The position numbers and the translations under genes were made by a program. Shown piece after piece: positions 55,440 to 64,000 of a stretch of 64,000 nucleotides of DNA (position 1 is its first letter; every line of letters begins with the position of its first letter). This stretch comes from Dipteris shenzhenensis. Taxonomy: Eukaryota > Polypodiophyta > Polypodiopsida > Gleicheniales. Location: NCBI GenBank assembly GCA_047967505.1, contig CM106538.1; one strand, written 5' to 3'. A model generated the notes under the pieces. It did not search any database. It worked only from the letters and a program-made list of their open reading frames with translations, and was not told where the DNA came from.

Positions 55440-55620
55440 TTTCTTCAATGAGTTTTCTTTGAAGAAACCCTTTCATAAAGATAGGTTGAGAGAGGTTTTT
55501 CAATGTCACTCCCTATTAAGTAAAAGCTCTAAGAAGGATCATAAGGGAATTTTCATAGAGAAGTCTACTTTACATGTGGATTTCTTCAAAAGCCATCCCA
55601 TTATGTTCTCACCATTCCTA
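55440..55620 (+). repeat. Dispersed repeat, copy 2
   Basis: Partner of 53425-53600. Confidence 0.5.
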
Positions 55621-55899
55621 AAGATTCATGTAAAGATTTGTGTATAAAATAGGCATTGATATAATACTTTGCATATTTCTAAGTGAAACTATGTTTTCTT
55701 CTGATCCATTTTTGCCATATTTTTGCATAGTTGAAAGCTTTTTTTTTCCTTTGCTCGGACGCTCGGAAGATTTTGCTCGGAAAATGCTCATCCCCTACAC
55801 TCAGGGATCATATCTTTCAAACATCCGTGGAAAGAGTTTCACCCTCAATAGGTGTGGGTGTGCTATCGGTAGTTGACTTCCCTCCTCTTGATAGGAGGA

Positions 55900-56625
55900 A
55901 CTTTTCATAGGAGATGGCTTTCTCCGCCTATCAGGTTGGGTAGGATCTTCCATCCGGCCTCCTCCTCTCGTAGATGAGGATTGTCAGTTGGAATGTTCAA
56001 AGCCTCGGGGGTGTACCTCACCACCGGTGCCATAGGCAGCTGATTCGTAACCAACTTCATCCAAGTGTTATTAGGGGACCCATGGATATTATGATGATTC
56101 AGGAACACAAATTGGATGTCATGGATTGTGCCAAGTTGGGTAAGCTTCTTTCAAGCCATACTTTTTGGTCACTTGCCTTGGGCACCAAGGGAGGTACTTG
56201 CATCTCTGTTTCTTCTTCTATACTCCCCTTGGTGATTGGACGCGGCATCATAGTCCCTTCCAGAGCTCAATATTTTATACTTTTCATTGGTGAGCATAAG
56301 GTTGGTCTTTTAAACCTTTATGCACCCAATTCTAGAGGGGATCTCGGACACTCAACATTTTTCATACTTCCCTTTTCTTCATGACTTGGGGCTCGGTTGC
56401 ATGATTATCCCTTACTGGGCCCCAGGTGTTTTATGAGGGTGAGCCTTCTTCTTGGGCACTCTTGATCCACCGACAGGTGATAGAGCCCTACTCTCTTCAT
56501 GATGTACCACATATTCCTTTCAAAGCTCCACGTGTTTCAGTGGACACCTCTTGGGAGATTTTGGCATCATTTGTTGCTCTTAATTCATGCATCGACCTTG
56601 TCGAACTTGGTTTCATCTCATTTAA
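55900..56625 (+). mobile_element. LINE fragment: endonuclease joined to 3' end
   Basis: 55974-56345 encodes an APE-type LINE endonuclease start: MRIVSWNVQSLGG, DIMMIQEHKLD, GGTCISVSSSI and VGLLNLYAPNSRGD. At about 56377 it jumps to sequence homologous to the 3' LINE block at 36790-37060. RT and zinc region are absent, so the copy is internally deleted. Its homology runs to about 56625, almost to the exon at 56641. Confidence 0.75.
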
Positions 56626-56640
56626 TATTCTCTATAATAG

Positions 56641-56934
56641 GAAATGCGTTTATACATGCCTTCTCAACACAGGAAATATTTGCAGCGCATCGATGCTGGT
56701 CCATCAATTCGAGATTTTGTGAAACAAAATCTTGAGGAACTCGGAGGAGAATATGACCGATGTATCATGGAGCTTTTCAAGTTCCGCTCTTTGCATAGAG
56801 GTCATGCTCAAAGTTACATAAAGAAACCAAGCAAGCAGAAGGAAGAACGAGGCACAAGAGGATTAGATTTCCTGACATATTTGATGCAGAATGCAAGCAC
56901 TACTATTGCTCACAGTGTTGGTTCTCTAGCCTGA
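56641..56934 (+). CDS. C-terminal exon resembling indoleamine 2,3-dioxygenase
   Basis: Starts after an acceptor-like TATAATAG and codes for 97 residues and a stop. It matches the IDO family C-terminus: EMRLYMPSQHRKYL, PSIRDFV, EYDRCIMELFKFRSLH and RGTRGLDFLTYL follow the family order and spacing. His in FRSLH (56794-56796) aligns with the proximal haem ligand His346 of human IDO1, and the Arg three residues before it with Arg343. One change in the usual GTGG block reads GTRG. IDO opens the indole ring of tryptophan to N-formylkynurenine. I found no upstream exons in the window, so it is a partial gene or a remnant. The family call is from memory of conserved motifs. Confidence 0.62.
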   Translation, partial: EMRLYMPSQHRKYLQRIDAGPSIRDFVKQNLEELGGEYDRCIMELFKFRSLHRGHAQSYIKKPSKQKEERGTRGLDFLTYLMQNASTTIAHSVGSLA

Positions 56935-57254
56935 TTTGTGTTTAATGGACCTTGTAAATATTCACTCGAACAAGTCATACTCTTTCTACTGGCTAGATCA
57001 CATATCCATCTCAAATGGCACTTGATCACTTGTACGTCACTTGTGGGCGTGAAATGTATCACCGAAAATGTAACAGTGATCGTACTAAGAGACCCATATC
57101 CATTACTCATATACGTCCTTATAGGAGGCAGAAATCACCACTAGAATGTAACTACAAAGATGCCTCGTAATTAAATGAATCACCTTATTTCTTTTAGGAT
57201 TTTTCCTTTGATTTTATGCTATATTGCTGCATGCTAGTAGCGACAAATTGCCAC

Positions 57255-57290
<36 letters not shown>

Positions 57291-57850
57291 AGAGAGAGGG
57301 AGAGGGGGGGAGAGAGAGAGAGAGGCTAAAATAAACCCTTCTCCATCTATTATAATATAATTTCAACTTAAAAACTAATATACTACTAGCAACTCTATAA
57401 ACTAATGTTAAATAAAAAACTATATGTAACTATCAAAAATAAAGTCCACCGCTACAATCTACTAACCAAAAACATTAAAATACAGTTTCTTATAATCTAT
57501 ATGCGGGCTGATACAAGCTGGCAAAAGTGAGCTACACTACCGACACATGAACCTTTTAGAAAAAATAGAATAAAAGTCACAAGTCCAATTTGAATCTTTG
57601 TTAATATGCTTTCAAAGCTTATGGAAGACAAGAATGTGGCATCTACCATTTGGGAGCATTTGAATGGGACACGAGATTCCACAGGCATAAGGGAGGATCT
57701 ACATACCACAGGGAGGATGCATGAAGCTTGGCCACAAGAGAGACCAAATGGACGTGTTTTTTTACCTCATGCACCGTGGAGGCTAAGGGGTAGGGCTAAG
57801 GGGCATCCCTAACGGACTGATCTGGTGATCTCAAATCTGTCCCCCCTGAC
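56935..57850. other. No gene recognised; GA/G-rich microsatellite
   Basis: Contains a GA array with G runs at about 57258-57325. If 56641-56934 is a last exon, the 3' untranslated region would lie at 56935 onward. No clear polyadenylation signal stands out. Confidence 0.45.
57258..57325. repeat. (GA)n microsatellite with G runs
   Basis: GA repeats interrupted by GGGAGAGAGAGGGAGAGGGGGGG. Confidence 0.9.
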
Positions 57851-59315
57851 TCCACCAATAAGAACCTAGCCAGTCTAATCGTCTAACCTGTCATAAGATT
57901 TCTCAAAGTCCAAAGTAGAATGGCCAGCTTGTGGCCATTATGCATGGCCCAATCCAAAGCCTCCCAAACTGAGAAAATTGTCGTCAAAGATGCTCCTACC
58001 ATGCACAAAGCCCGTATGCATATCATGGATAAGATCTAGGAGAAAAGGCTACAGACGAAGGCTGATAGCTTTAGGTAGGATTTTATACAAAGTACCCAGT
58101 AAGGTAATTGGTCTCCATTGAGACACCAAATTCCTGCAACCCCCTTTTAGAATCAAATGAATGAGGCCCTTCGTAATTGAGTCTAGCATCTCACCCGAGT
58201 CCCATACACCCTACAAGGCTAAAGTAATGTAATCCCCAATCTGATCCCAAAAAGTAATTAAAAACACTTGCCCTTGTGAAGGGTAGAGAGAGCAGTCCTG
58301 AACTCTACGTTGGTGAAGGGTGCATCAAGTGAGATAGTCATATCCCCTATCACACCAACCCAGGTAAGTGTCACAAATAACCACTCTGGCGTCATCTGTG
58401 GCCTCAGTGTCAGGATCTATTGCTATAAGAAGGGAGGCATAGAAATTGGTGGCAACCTACAAGATGGCATTTGGATGTGTCTAAAGAAATCCACTTGAGT
58501 CAACAAGTTGTGAAATACTCTCCCTACTATGTCTGGGGCCAAGAGTAGAGAAAAACTTCTTGCTGACCCTACCTCCCATCTGAGTCCAAAATGAATCTTT
58601 GGCATGAAAGGAATACTCTGCTCTCTGATCTAAAAGTGACTACTATTGGGCCCTTGCTATTTCAGCAAGGCGCTCCTAAATCCAAGCATCTGTAGGCCTC
58701 TTCTACTCCTCCCTTTGGAGGGCAGCCAACTACTAGCGGATACCTATCTCACGCCTAAGGATCTCACCCCTCCTGATATGAGAAGCTAAAAGATAAAAGT
58801 TGCTAATATCAAAGAGGGCTGGCTAAGTCTGATGGAGAAAACTACCCATCCTACATATGAGATACCTAGGTCCTCAATATTGTCTCTGTAAGGCCCTCCT
58901 GTACATAATAAAAGGCATCTGGAATCCTAATAGTGGCAGAGTAGCCCCACATGAGGATCTGAGACCATCAAAACCACTAGAAAATGATCTGAAGTGGACA
59001 CCCCAACTGTAATGCTAACAATACCACCTTTGTCAAGAGCCCAATCATCCACATAAATCTGTCAATCCGTGCATGGATAGGCATCTGCAATCTCCTGACC
59101 AAGAAAATAGGAGAGAATGTGGTTGAGTGTGAAAAGGATCATCGTGCCAAGCATCCCTGCCACTGTACTGAAAAAGGAAGGCATCCCAGGGTGCTCTCTA
59201 TAGGGAGTGAATACCACCTTCCCTACCACCCCTTTTGTCTGAGGACATTTCAACCATGTTAAAATCGCCCCCTGTAACCCAAGCATCTGCAATGTGTGTC
59301 CAAGAGAGTAGTTCC
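57850..59315 (-). mobile_element. LINE fragment: endonuclease and RT start
   Basis: On the minus strand, the endonuclease tail reads THIADAWVTGGDFNMVEMSSD (about 59225-59290) and IVSITVGVSTSDHFLVV (about 58960-59015). Further on the RT start reads WRPITLLGTLYKILPKAISLRL and DMHTGFVHGRSIFDDNFL (about 57970-58120). All are plant L1-like motifs. It is riddled with stops. The 5' end meets a copia fragment at about 59315. Confidence 0.78.
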
Positions 59316-60118
59316 TTTCAAAAAAGAACTGCACCACCTGCAAAGGTGAACACATAACCAGTAGTGGATCTCCTGCTATCCACATGCCCTGCATAATCTA
59401 AATCTATGTACCCAAGTACACACATCTCTCCTCTGCTAAAGTAGATACACATGATGTACCTCATGATACACATCTCCTTGATACCATTCATGTACCTCAT
59501 GATTTACTTAACTGCCTCCCAATTCCTCTTTCCTAGATTAGCCATATACCGGCTAACAACTCCCACTACAAATGCAATTTCCAGTCTAGTAGCTATCATA
59601 GCATACATAAGACTCCCAACCATTGATGCATAAGGAGCCTTGGCCATCATGGCCATCTCCTCATCTGATTTGGGACTATCTGCTTGACTCAGTTTCACAT
59701 ATGGAGGCAATGGAGTACTTACTACCTCCCCCCCCTCCATATGGAAACACTACAACACTTTTGTAGCATAACCCTTCTGTGAAAGCCAAAGGATTTTCCT
59801 ACTCCGGTCACACATGATGTGCATACCAAGAATATGACCTAGAGGTCCCAAATCTTTCATGTCAAAAGGAGGTCAAAGGCCTCATGCAACTTGGCCTTCA
59901 ATGCATCTAGCTCATAAGTGTTCTTGCGAGCCAATAGCACATCATCCACATAAAGTGTCATGAGTATCAAGCTATTATCCTTATCCCTTTTAGTGTAGAG
60001 GCAGTGATCAAACTCACTTCTTCTAAAACCTTGGGACCAAATAAAAGCATCAAATTTTTGATACCATACTCTAGCTGCTTGCTTAAGGCCAAGAGACTTC
60101 TTTTCGACTTGCAAACCA
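59316..60118 (-). mobile_element. CopG: copia RT/RNase H fragment
   Basis: Minus-strand copia of a different lineage from CopB-F. RT block KKSLGLKQAARVWYQKFDAF, FDHCLYTKRDKDN and catalytic YVDDVLLA (59857-60114). Distal block VGSLMYAMIATRLEIAFVVGVVSRY (59504-59740). RNase H start GYIDLDYAGHVDSRRSTTGY (59318-59500), cut after AGGAV. Flanked on both sides by LINE sequence without LTRs or target duplication. Confidence 0.85.
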
Positions 60119-60760
60119 AATCCTATTTGTGGCTAAAGCTATGAGCTATTACATTAGAGCTCAAGCTGGTATTGTACAGCTCAAACTTCCTTTGAGGCAA
60201 GAGGATGAGCTCTTAGACAGTGAGTTAGCAAATGATACGGCTATTTTTTTGGATGCCACTCCACAGACACTGACTTCATTCTAGATGGCATTGGATTTGT
60301 TTTGCATTGTGGTAGGTGCACACATTAATTGGAACAAATCCAATGCCTTTTGGATCAGTGATGAGGACACTCCATACTTGGGGAATGACATAGGGTTCAC
60401 TTGGATTCAGAACGGAGTCTCTGTCAGATATCTAGGATGCGAGGTTGGGGTGGGCATCTCTCTGGCATAGTAGTTTGCTCCCGTGTTGGAGAGTATCAAG
60501 AGGAAACTCATCTTTTGGAGTTCTTCTATACTTGACCTTGCATCTAGAGTTGTGGTTGTGAACCACGTATTATTGGCCATGGCCTAGTTCGTTTGCTCAT
60601 GTTGGTGTAGATCTAGAGGCCATAATGCTCAACTCATGAAACCTATCAGGAACTTCCTATGGAGCGGTTTAGATTGCACCTCAGATGTTGGTAAAACTTG
60701 TGTGACTATCTATTATCTGCTCTATAGGACTCCTAAGATCATGCTTGCATCCTTCTCTTC
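60119..60760 (+). mobile_element. LINE fragment: RT active-site region
   Basis: The plus strand reads QLKLPLRQEDELLDSELANDTAIFLDAT (the YADD box degenerate to ANDT), then CIVVGAHINWNKSNAFWISD, VRYLGCEVGVGIS and IRNFLWSGL. This is the distal RT of a plant LINE. It has a stop after TLTSF and others. Orientation is opposite to the LINE at 57850-59315. Confidence 0.75.
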
Positions 60761-61055
60761 ACTTCATGGGAACATTTGCATCCTCTGCTTGTTTTGCTTT
60801 CTACCTTGTTTTCTCTTCTGCCCTCTCGTAGATGCAAAATCTTCTAATCTCTGTGCAGAGTGCAGTTATCTTCATGTCCTTGTTCCTAACATCACTATTT
60901 TTTGGCAATTTATAACATAACAAGACCGGCCCTGGATACGATGCTATGTTGAGCTAGCGAATGAGGTAGGTGACGTATACATTCCAAAATCTTCAATGCA
61001 CATAGTGGATTGACTCTTAAGCAAAATCACAGCCCTGTTTCTTCTCTTGATGCAG
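60761..61055. other. No gene; upstream of GLR-like exon
   Basis: Short unassigned stretch ending in an acceptor-like CTCTTGATGCAG at 61044-61055. Confidence 0.4.
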
Positions 61056-61358
61056 GAAAAGATTATGGATGTATTGATGTCTACTGTTGCAGAGCGAATC
61101 CATGCAATTGTTTGAGACATGACAATTGGAGCACATTGGGTATCGATGGTGAACTTCAGCCAATCATACCTTCAATCTGGAGTTGTAATGGTAGTAAAGG
61201 CTAGTGGGCAAGGACTTGCATATTCACCATGGATGTTCTTTTTTGTACCTTTCACAACATAGATGTGGTGCACCATGATCGGATCATTTGTGCTCACAGG
61301 ATTGTTGCTGTGGCTATTGGAGTGCAACACTCATCCCCACCAGATAGTCGGTTGGTGA
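61056..61358 (+). pseudogene. GLR: Glutamate-receptor-like (GLR) channel exon, broken
   Basis: Begins after an acceptor-like TTGATGCAG. The frame from 61056 reads AERIHAIV, stop, DMTIG, then MVNFSQSYLQSGVVMVV and PWMFFFVPFTT, stop, MWCTMIGSFVLTGLLLWLLE. This follows the plant GLR ligand-binding S1 end (DAVVGDITI...VDFTQPYxESGLVVV), the pre-M1 segment (AWxFLxPFTxxMW) and transmembrane helix M1 (...VGAVVWILEH). Two single-base nonsense changes are seen, TGA at 61113-61115 and TAG at 61260-61262, and the frame ends at 61358. GLRs are plasma-membrane cation channels gated by amino acids. No other GLR exon was found. Confidence 0.66.
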
Positions 61359-62381
61359 GCCTCAACTGCTCTCTCAACATTTTTACTTGAACGCACCATT
61401 AGTAAGGGCTTCCAAACTACCCACTACTAGTTAAGCTTTGTTTTGTGTGTATTTGGTCAACATGGATTACGTGTGGGTTAGTAGTAGCTAAGGGCTTCTA
61501 ACACCTCTTTTCTCTCCTCTCTTTCTCTCATCACCTTTCCCCATATTGCTTCACCTTCACTTGCTTTTTCTCTTTTCCTTTCCTTCCAATTTACACCTAT
61601 CATTTTCCTTTTACAAGTTATTGGAAATATTTATCAAGCAAATTTACACTTACACTTATAATGACATTCCAAGAGGGAGGGCCTTAGTGGGATCCCCACC
61701 TTGTTATTCAACATGGGAAAAGGTTTTTTCCCCCTCCAAGGGTCTTGATTTTTGGGACGGGTTGGGAAAAGGGAGGTTTTTTTTAGCACTGGCCCTCCTA
61801 GAGACAATGCTTGAGGGTTGCCCGAGTTGGGGCAAAGTTTTGTGAGTATTCTCAAATTTTTGGGAAATTTTTGAAATTCAAAAGTCTATTTTTGGGTGAG
61901 TGAACTCCTCTTTTAGAGGTGGACACATGGGAGGGGTATTATTAGTGGCCTTTTTGGTTGTACCGTTTGCACTCTTGCATGCAGCATTGTTATTTGTAGT
62001 GTCTCATCATCTAAAGTGCAGTCATTCTAGGATTCCCATTGCTTGACAAACAGCACAGTGATAGAAGCCGCATTCAAGTCATTGAAATGTTCCAAGCTAA
62101 TTGGTCCTTTTATCTCTCTCTCACCTCATCGGTGGATTTTCGGCTCTTAAAGCTCTTGGACTTCATAGGAAAGCTAGATCACATAACATACATTGACTTC
62201 ATCGTGTCATGTTGAATGGAAGATTGCACTCTCCCTTTGTCATCAAGGCGATTTGGCAATTGTTTTGTAGCGAACAACTATAATGGGAACTCATGGAGAT
62301 AGAGCCTTTTCTTCTAACAACAAGGGAAGCGATGCAACATTGGGACAATCAAGCTAGGATGATGATTCATTTTTTTTGCAG
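61359..62381. other. No gene recognised
   Basis: Unassigned DNA with pyrimidine-rich patches (about 61500-61600). A possible branch and acceptor region with a T8GCAG tract ends at 62381. Confidence 0.4.
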
Positions 62382-62477
62382 AAGAGGGGGCCTACACATA
62401 AAGCTTGTGTTGTGTGCATACAAAAAAATCGTGTTGCTAATGTAGACCTCAAGCAACAACAATCTTTAGGCAATTGG
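62382..62477 (+). other. Possible 96-bp exon with good splice sites
   Basis: Preceded by a TTTTTTTTGCAG acceptor and followed by GTAAGT. It is exactly 32 codons long and open: KRGPTHKACVVCIQKNR, then VANVDLKQQQSLGNW. I recognise no domain. Its place 0.6 kb upstream of the HEMA exon would suit an N-terminal or transit-peptide exon, but this is position only. Confidence 0.25.
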
Positions 62478-63052
62478 GTAAGTATCTCAAGTGTCGAGCG
62501 CTCATTGAAGGAGTGCTTCAATGGTGATGCTTTTCATCTGCACCAAAAGAATTCAATTTGCAACGAAATCATTTGAATTGATTCTCCCCTAGTGGATGAA
62601 TGGACTGTCGTTTACTACTTTTACTGCTAAAATCGACTCCTTACAAGCTCTGCTTTTCTTAATCAAGATGAACTGTTGAACAAGTTTTGCTGGAAGATAT
62701 TTTTGTCTGTTTAGAAAATGGCCGGATTCTTTTTCAACTCATAATGATCCCTTGGGTCCTTGCCTATTTATCTCCTTGCTGCCACGCTCTTCTTTTCAGG
62801 TGTGAATCCATGATCGTAATCAGCGCTTCTTTCTTGAGATGTTTATATAGGTTTGGCTTGAAGGCTCTTTGGAAGAAGTCATTCAAAACCTAGTGAAGTC
62901 TTGGGAAATGGAGTTGTCGCACAAAATGCGAGTATAGGATTTTAAGACTATACATCTAGAGATGCTGTAAGCTATCTCGCACTATGTGTTTGTTTTGATG
63001 ATTAGCTTGCTATATTCATTTGATGGTCATTTTCATGGATTTCACAATGCAG
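62478..63052. other. No gene; possible intron before HEMA exon
   Basis: AT-rich sequence ending in TTCACAATGCAG at 63041-63052, a normal acceptor. Confidence 0.4.
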
Positions 63053-63273
63053 GGTACACAAAAGGGAAGAGCAACATCATTGTTCTAGGGTTTAGTGTCC
63101 ACAATGCCCATATGGACATGCGAGAGAAATTGGTCATTCTGGAGGCCAAGTGGCCTCATGCAATCATGCAATTGATAGCACTGCCGCACATTGAGAAAGT
63201 CGAAGTGCTGATCACTTGCAATCATATGGAAATTTATGTGGTTGCTCTTTCTTGGCATAGGGGTGTACTAGAG
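63053..63273 (+). CDS. HEMA: Glutamyl-tRNA reductase (HEMA) exon, partial
   Basis: Open frame reading YTKGKSNIIVLGFSVHNAH, then MDMREKLVILEAKWPHAI, LPHIEKVEVLITCNHMEIYV and ALSWHRGVLE. This is the start of the mature plastid enzyme (RYTKEKS.IVV.GLSVHTAPVEMREKL...STCNR.E.Y). The nucleophilic Cys of the STCNR box is kept (63217-63219), but the box reads ITCNH, so Ser and Arg have changed. The enzyme reduces glutamyl-tRNA to glutamate-1-semialdehyde, the first step of tetrapyrrole synthesis in plastids. An acceptor at 63052 and a GTCAGC donor at 63274 are possible. No later exon is recognised before 64000. The altered key box favours a decaying copy, but no stop is present. Confidence 0.68.
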
Positions 63274-64000
63274 GTCAGCAAAGGTCCGTCTTTGTTTCCT
63301 TTGTTGCATTGATTGTTAAGTTAGTGCATGACCATTGTGAATGTGGCTATTATTTGTTTGTATGAATGTTTGAAAATTACACCATCATGCTTCTAAATTT
63401 CCAACTACAAGCTTTCCTTTGCAACGGTACAAGTTACTCCTCCACTACGTGATATGAAGATGGCCTTGCAAAATAAGATAATAAAGTACGTGAAGCTTGT
63501 AGGCATCGTTCCCTTTATTATTGAGAGGCCTTCTAAGTAGTATAATCCCCAATCCTTTCTATAGTGTGGCCATTTTTCTTATGACATAGATATGCTCTTT
63601 CAGTGTTTTACGCATGTTACCCAGTGTGTGTTGTGCAATTTTTGCAATTTGAAGGTCTGGCCGCATCTTAACTATCATGTAAGGTGACAAAGGCATTCAA
63701 TGTCCCTATTGCCAACAAGTGATGAATGGGTCCTTGGCCTATAATGAATAACAATCAAGATGCAACCAAGGCCCATAAACAAATACAAGTCCCACATCTC
63801 TATGATAGAGCAGACATTACGTCTATTGGCAGAGGGAATGATTAATTTCCTCCAAAGGGGGTTGATGGTGGGGGACTAGGCAGCATGCTCAAGCAAGAGA
63901 ACCCAATTCTGGGCTACGTTTTGCCTCCACTCAAATCTTTATATGACATGATCAGCATGGCCTTTGACAAAATGGTGAGCTCATTTGACTTTCAATGTAG
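63274..64000. other. No gene recognised to the window end
   Basis: No further HEMA exon could be identified. The next exon may lie beyond the window or be absent. Confidence 0.4.

Noticed and set aside
61546-61855. Open frames of up to 99 codons on both strands
   Set aside because: Pyrimidine-rich and T/G-run composition, no motif, and overlapping frames on both strands.

Overview
This 64-kb window is nuclear DNA from a land plant, most likely one with a large, repeat-rich genome such as a gymnosperm, fern or lycophyte. I could not fix the species. The evidence is plant-type Ty1/copia and Ty3/gypsy retrotransposons, L1-like LINEs, primer sites complementary to initiator tRNA-Met, and three scraps of plant-type gene exons. 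I see no bacterial operon, rRNA, tRNA or CRISPR array.

Layout. 1-2300: copia fragment (minus). 2300-4300: gypsy fragment (minus). 4300-7115: tandem and low-complexity DNA, including a strong G-rich tract. 7116-14260: complete but decayed copia element CopB (minus), with 257-bp LTRs and target duplication AGAAG. 14266-15010: GGA-rich DNA and a 13-bp minisatellite. 15090-20587: gypsy GypB (minus), a copia gag scrap CopC, and gypsy GypC (plus), which form a large inverted repeat. 20588-25960: CopD, a deleted sister of CopB. 26266-31719: CopE (plus), a young copia element with 298-bp LTRs that look identical, target duplication TGGAT and one frameshift. 31720-37850: unassigned DNA, then a LINE 3' half. 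37908-40564: a gag-only LTR element (TR-GAG type), target duplication GATGG. 40565-45742: unassigned DNA with a microsatellite and a hairpin. 45743-51210: CopF (minus), an older relative of CopE, target duplication GATGG. 51216-56640: LINE pieces, repeats and palindromes.

56641-64000 is the only part with host-gene signals: a C-terminal exon resembling indoleamine 2,3-dioxygenase (56641-56934), a mosaic of LINE and copia fragments (57850-60760), a broken exon of a plant glutamate-receptor-like channel (61056-61358), and an exon of glutamyl-tRNA reductase HEMA (63053-63273). Each is a single exon surrounded by repeats. They could be exons of long-intron genes or dead remnants.

How the parts relate. 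CopE and CopF encode the same gag-pol type. The gag-only element shares their LTR termini (TGTTGRGATATC), primer site and polypurine tract, so a CopE/CopF-type enzyme set could have mobilised it in trans. CopB and CopD share integrase lesions, which suggests that copies already dead were still amplified. All alignments here were made by eye; percentages and boundaries are approximate.
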